From: Gammaproteobacteria bacterium
GTDB lineage: Bacteria > Pseudomonadota > Gammaproteobacteria > Ga0077536
Assembly (NCBI GenBank): GCA_020849475.1
Contig: JADLGE010000064.1
Span: 1-64,000, forward strand
Reading direction: 5' to 3'
Length of the DNA stretch: 64,000 nucleotides
Position numbers and translations under genes: made by a program. Position 1 is the first letter of the stretch, and each line of letters begins with the position of its first letter. The notes below the pieces were generated by a model. That model was not told where the DNA came from. It did no database searches and worked only from the letters and a program-made list of their open reading frames with translations. This document shows, one piece after another, positions 60,935-64,000 of this stretch.

Positions 60935-62029
60935 ATGAAGCTTGGCTACTTCATGATGCCATTGCATCACATCGACAGGGACTACCACGAGACACTGGAA
61001 GAAGACACGGATGCCGTCATCCATGCTGATCAGTTGGGTTTCTCCGAAGCGTGGATAGGCGAGCACTATTCCTCGGCGGTCGAGCAGATCACGTCACCGC
61101 TCATGTTCCACGCCAACCTCATCGCGCGCACCAAACAGATCAAGCTGGCGACCGGCGTGATGTGCCTGCCGCAATACCACCCGGCGGTCAGCGCCGGCCA
61201 GGCGGCGATGTTCGATCATTTGAGTAACGGTCGTTTCATCATGGGCGTGGGGCCGGGCGGACTGTCGTCGGACTTCGCGCTGTTCGACGTGGTCGACAAG
61301 GATCGCAAGGCCATGATGGTCGAGGCGCTCGACATGATGCTGGCGATGTGGACCACCAAGCCGCCGTACTCGCTGAAGGGCAAGTACTGGAACATCGACA
61401 TGGAGAAGTTCACGCAGCACGACATCAAGCTCGGCTATGTGCCGCAGCCGTTCCAGCAGCCCCATCCGCCAGTGGCGGTGTCGGCCATGAGCCCGCATTC
61501 CGATTCGCTGGGTTTTGCCGGCTCGCGCGGCTATATCCCGGTGACCGCCAATTTCATCGCGGCATGGTCCGCGCAAACCCATTGGCCGACCTACGTGGCG
61601 GCGGCCAAGGCCGCCGGTCAGGCCACGGACCCCGCCATCTGGCGCGTGGCGCGCAGCGTCTACGTGGCCGACACCGACGCCGAAGCCGAAGCCTTCGTGA
61701 AGAAATCCGAAGGCGCCTACGATTACTACTACCAGTACCTGTTCAAGATTTTCGATCGTTCGAATTACAAGGCGCCGTTCGTGGCCAACCTTGGCGATGA
61801 CCCGGACAAGCTCACCGCCGAGGGCGTGCGCGATGCCTGCATCATCCACGGCAGCCCGGAAACCGTGGCGCGCAAGGTGCTGGCGCTGCGCGATCAGATT
61901 GGCGACTTCGGCACCTTGCTCTACGCCGCCCACGACTGGCAGGACAAGGCCGCGATGAAGAAATCGATGAGCTTGATGGCGACCGAAGTCATGCCGCGCA
62001 TCAACCAGGCCATCGCCAAGGCGGCCTGA
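60935..62029 (+). CDS. LLM-class flavin-dependent oxidoreductase (limonene-monooxygenase-like)
   Basis: 364 residues. MKLGYFMMPLHHIDRDYHET, GFSEAWIGEHYSS, MFHANLIARTKQIKLATGVM, QAAMFDHLSNGRFIMGVGPG and VAVSAMSPHSDSLGFAGSRG. Size and the MPLH start resemble FMN-dependent LimB and YhbW-like enzymes more than F420 types; the cofactor cannot be fixed from sequence. It starts after AGGGAAAAG. Two further LLM genes follow on the same strand. Confidence 0.88.
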   Translation: MKLGYFMMPLHHIDRDYHETLEEDTDAVIHADQLGFSEAWIGEHYSSAVEQITSPLMFHANLIARTKQIKLATGVMCLPQYHPAVSAGQAAMFDHLSNGRFIMGVGPGGLSSDFALFDVVDKDRKAMMVEALDMMLAMWTTKPPYSLKGKYWNIDMEKFTQHDIKLGYVPQPFQQPHPPVAVSAMSPHSDSLGFAGSRGYIPVTANFIAAWSAQTHWPTYVAAAKAAGQATDPAIWRVARSVYVADTDAEAEAFVKKSEGAYDYYYQYLFKIFDRSNYKAPFVANLGDDPDKLTAEGVRDACIIHGSPETVARKVLALRDQIGDFGTLLYAAHDWQDKAAMKKSMSLMATEVMPRINQAIAKAA

Positions 62030-62092
62030 GCCCCCAATGTGCAGGCGCCGTCGTCAACGGCGGCGCTTACTTTCAGTATTTGGAGTCCTGCA

Positions 62093-63106
62093 ATGAGCAA
62101 CAAGCGTCTGCGTTTTGGCCTGTGGTACGACTTTCGCAATCCACCGCAATGGCAGCGTGACAATACCGAGCTCTACCACGCGTGTTTTGATCAGATGGTG
62201 CGCGCCGAAGAGGCGGGCTTCGATGACATCTGGCTGTCGGAACACCACTTCCTCGATGACTGCTATTCACCGTCGATGCTGCCCATTGGCTGCGCCATCG
62301 CGGCGCGCACCAAGCGCGTGCACATCGGCACCAGTGTGCTGCTGCTGCCGTTGCACGATCCGGTGCGCGTGGCCGAAGACGCGGCAACCCTCGACGTGAT
62401 CTCGGGCGGCCGACTCGAGCTCGGCCTTGGTGTCGGCTACAAGGTCGAAGAGCTCGCGGCGTGGGGCGTCGATCCCAAGAGTCGCGGACAGCGCATGGAC
62501 GAAGGCATCGAGATCATTCAACGCCTGTTTGCCGGTGAGCGCTTCAGCTATCACGGCAAGTATCACCAGTACGAAGACATCCAGCTGCGGCCGATGCCGG
62601 TGCAGAAGAATCCGCGCCTGTGGATAGCCGGCTTCAGCAACGTTGCGGTCAAGCGCGCGGCGCGGGTCGGCGCGGGCTATATCGCGGTGGGCCCGGTAGG
62701 GCCGTTCACCAAGGTCTACCGTGACGAACTGGCGGCCTGCGGGCGCAATCCCGAGGATTACGAAGTGGCGGCCGGCTATGCGTGGCTGCATGTCACACGC
62801 GATCCCAAGAAGCGCTGGGATGAGGCGGTCAAGCATCTCGCCTACCAGCAGAACTGCTACGGCGAGTGGTTCTCCAAGGCCGGCATGGGCTTCATCAAGC
62901 CGGTGGACGCCACGCGCGAATCGATCGAAAGCAATGACTGCTACATCGTCACGCCCGAGCAGGCCATCGCCATGATCAAGGACTACGTGGCCAAGACCGG
63001 CACCAACCGCTTCTACACCTGGGCCGTGCCACCGGGCCTGCATCCGAGCTGGAGTGACGAGCACATCGAGCTCATGAGCCGCGAAGTGATGCCGGCCTTC
63101 CGTTGA
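62093..63106 (+). CDS. LLM-class flavin/F420-dependent oxidoreductase
   Basis: 337 residues. RLRFGLWYDFRNPPQWQRDN, GFDDIWLSEHHFLDD, IAARTKRVHIGTSVLLLPLH, AEDAATLDVISGGRLELGLG and NPRLWIAGFSNVAVKRAARV. A TIM barrel of the luciferase-like class. TGGAG precedes ATG 62093. The 63-nt gap to the LLM gene before it, with a GCGCCG/CGGCGC stem, suggests one transcript. Confidence 0.87.
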   Translation: MSNKRLRFGLWYDFRNPPQWQRDNTELYHACFDQMVRAEEAGFDDIWLSEHHFLDDCYSPSMLPIGCAIAARTKRVHIGTSVLLLPLHDPVRVAEDAATLDVISGGRLELGLGVGYKVEELAAWGVDPKSRGQRMDEGIEIIQRLFAGERFSYHGKYHQYEDIQLRPMPVQKNPRLWIAGFSNVAVKRAARVGAGYIAVGPVGPFTKVYRDELAACGRNPEDYEVAAGYAWLHVTRDPKKRWDEAVKHLAYQQNCYGEWFSKAGMGFIKPVDATRESIESNDCYIVTPEQAIAMIKDYVAKTGTNRFYTWAVPPGLHPSWSDEHIELMSREVMPAFR

Positions 63107-63143
63107 GCGCCGCCCGCCAGTTCGACCACGCAGGAGAGCGACC

Positions 63144-64000
63144 ATGAACGCACCGCTGGGTTTATTGCAATGGACCGAAGGCACCAGCGGGGCGACGCTC
63201 GTCAAGCACGTGCAGCGTCTCGAAAGTCTCGGCTACCACGAGCTGTGGCTGCCGGAGATCGCTGGCCGTGAACCGTTCGCGACCTGCGGCTACCTGTTGG
63301 CCAAGACCGCGCGCATCAAGATCTCGAGCGGCATCGCGAATGTTTATGCGCACGACGCCGATTCATCCGCGCAGGCCGCCAACACCCTGGCGGAGTTTTC
63401 AGGCGGGCGATTCAGCCTCGGCCTCGGTGTGTCCCATCCGGTGCTGGTTGAACCGCGCGGCCATCAATGGGTGCGGCCGGTGCCGAAGATGCGCAGCTAC
63501 CTTGAACGGCTGCGTGTGGCGCCGATAGAAAGCCCGCGCGCCGCGCAGGCCGCGCCGGTGATCGTGGCCGGTCACGGTCCTGGTCTGCTCAAAGTCGCGA
63601 GTGAACTCGCCGATGGCGCCTTCCTGTTCCTGCAGCCGCTCGAAGCCTTGCGCCACGCGCGTGAACTTTTGCAGCCGTCGCAGCAGTTGCACGTGGTAGT
63701 GCGCTGCGTGCTGGAGAAAGACGCCGACAAGGCGCGTGCCTTGGCGCGCCGCGCCTGTGCGTTCTACCTGTCGCTGCCGCCCTACCATGAAGCCTGGGGA
63801 CGGCTCGGTTTCGAACCGTCCGACTGGGCCAATGGCGGCAGCGATCGCCTCATCGATGCCATCTGCGCATGGGGCGATGCCGACACCATTCGCGCGCGGC
63901 TCACCAAGTATTACGCCGCCGGCGCCACGCACGTGGTGCTCTATCCGTGCAATCCCGACGAAGGCTATTCGCCGGGCAGCGCGATGTCGACGCACTGGCA
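63144..64000 (+). CDS. LLM-class F420-dependent oxidoreductase, 3'-truncated by window edge
   Basis: Reading from ATG 63144 after CAGGAGAG, the frame is open to the end of the window (285 codons). The start translates as MNAPLGLLQWTEGTSGATLV, then LESLGYHELWLPEIAGREPF, TARIKISSGIANVYAHDADS, TLAEFSGGRFSLGLGVSHPV, and DADKARALARRACAFYLSLP, ending ...YSPGSAMSTHW. The strand-loop pattern and SGGRFSLGLGVSHP agree with F420-type members of the class. It is 37 nt downstream of the previous LLM gene. Confidence 0.82.
   Translation, partial: MNAPLGLLQWTEGTSGATLVKHVQRLESLGYHELWLPEIAGREPFATCGYLLAKTARIKISSGIANVYAHDADSSAQAANTLAEFSGGRFSLGLGVSHPVLVEPRGHQWVRPVPKMRSYLERLRVAPIESPRAAQAAPVIVAGHGPGLLKVASELADGAFLFLQPLEALRHARELLQPSQQLHVVVRCVLEKDADKARALARRACAFYLSLPPYHEAWGRLGFEPSDWANGGSDRLIDAICAWGDADTIRARLTKYYAAGATHVVLYPCNPDEGYSPGSAMSTHW

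Overview
The window is a 64 kb chromosomal piece of a high-GC, Gram-negative bacterium. Outer-membrane proteins (a DUF1302 barrel and a TpsB/TpsA two-partner secretion pair), a peptide transporter of the POT family and the general gene style point to a proteobacterium, most likely a gammaproteobacterium, but no 16S or other taxonomic marker is present. The content is catabolic: five acyl-CoA dehydrogenases, three family III CoA-transferases, two MaoC-type hydratases, two crotonases, a thiolase, two SDR dehydrogenases, three alpha/beta hydrolases, a ring-opening dioxygenase and six luciferase-like (LLM) oxidoreductases. The organism probably degrades hydrophobic, branched or cyclic carbon compounds.

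Layout. 1-5.8 kb: the end of lhgO, a thiolase, a glutathione transferase, Tag DNA glycosylase, an exported Ycf48-like propeller and a flavin reductase. 6.5-14.3 kb: a run on the plus strand of DUF1302 barrel, HEAT-repeat protein, Nudix hydrolase, DUF1329 protein, HSL-type esterase and SDR. 14.4-21.9 kb: a catabolic cluster in which two related pairs (alpha/beta hydrolase plus small SCP2-like protein) lie on opposite strands either side of a LysR regulator, with a good LysR box upstream of the leftward unit. 22-29 kb: small genes, an LLM monooxygenase, an acyl-CoA dehydrogenase, RidA, and a dioxygenase/enolase-superfamily/UDP-GlcNAc-epimerase-like operon. 29-39 kb: a nine-gene leftward beta-oxidation-like operon ending upstream in an F420-type LLM gene.

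39.3-44.2 kb: a complete-looking coenzyme F420 pathway operon (cofE, cofD, cofC, and a cofG-cofH fusion), diverging from that LLM gene and followed by another CoA-transferase. F420 genes are unusual in proteobacteria; with the LLM enzymes here (38.1, 59.1, 60.9, 62.1 and 63.1 kb) they suggest that F420-dependent redox chemistry feeds the acyl-CoA pathways. 45.5-56.5 kb: a two-partner secretion locus with a TpsB transporter, a protein with two FecR domains, and a 2671-residue TpsA exoprotein that carries about 27 copies of a 60-residue repeat. 56.6-64 kb: a POT transporter, a crotonase, LLM oxidoreductases and a haloacid dehalogenase-like enzyme; the last LLM gene runs off the end.

Two families of short dispersed palindromes are scattered between genes (around TTGTGGGTCAGACT and GTAGGTGCGAAT half-sites). 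One copy supplies the stop codon of a gene. No tRNA, rRNA, CRISPR array, insertion sequence or phage gene was seen.
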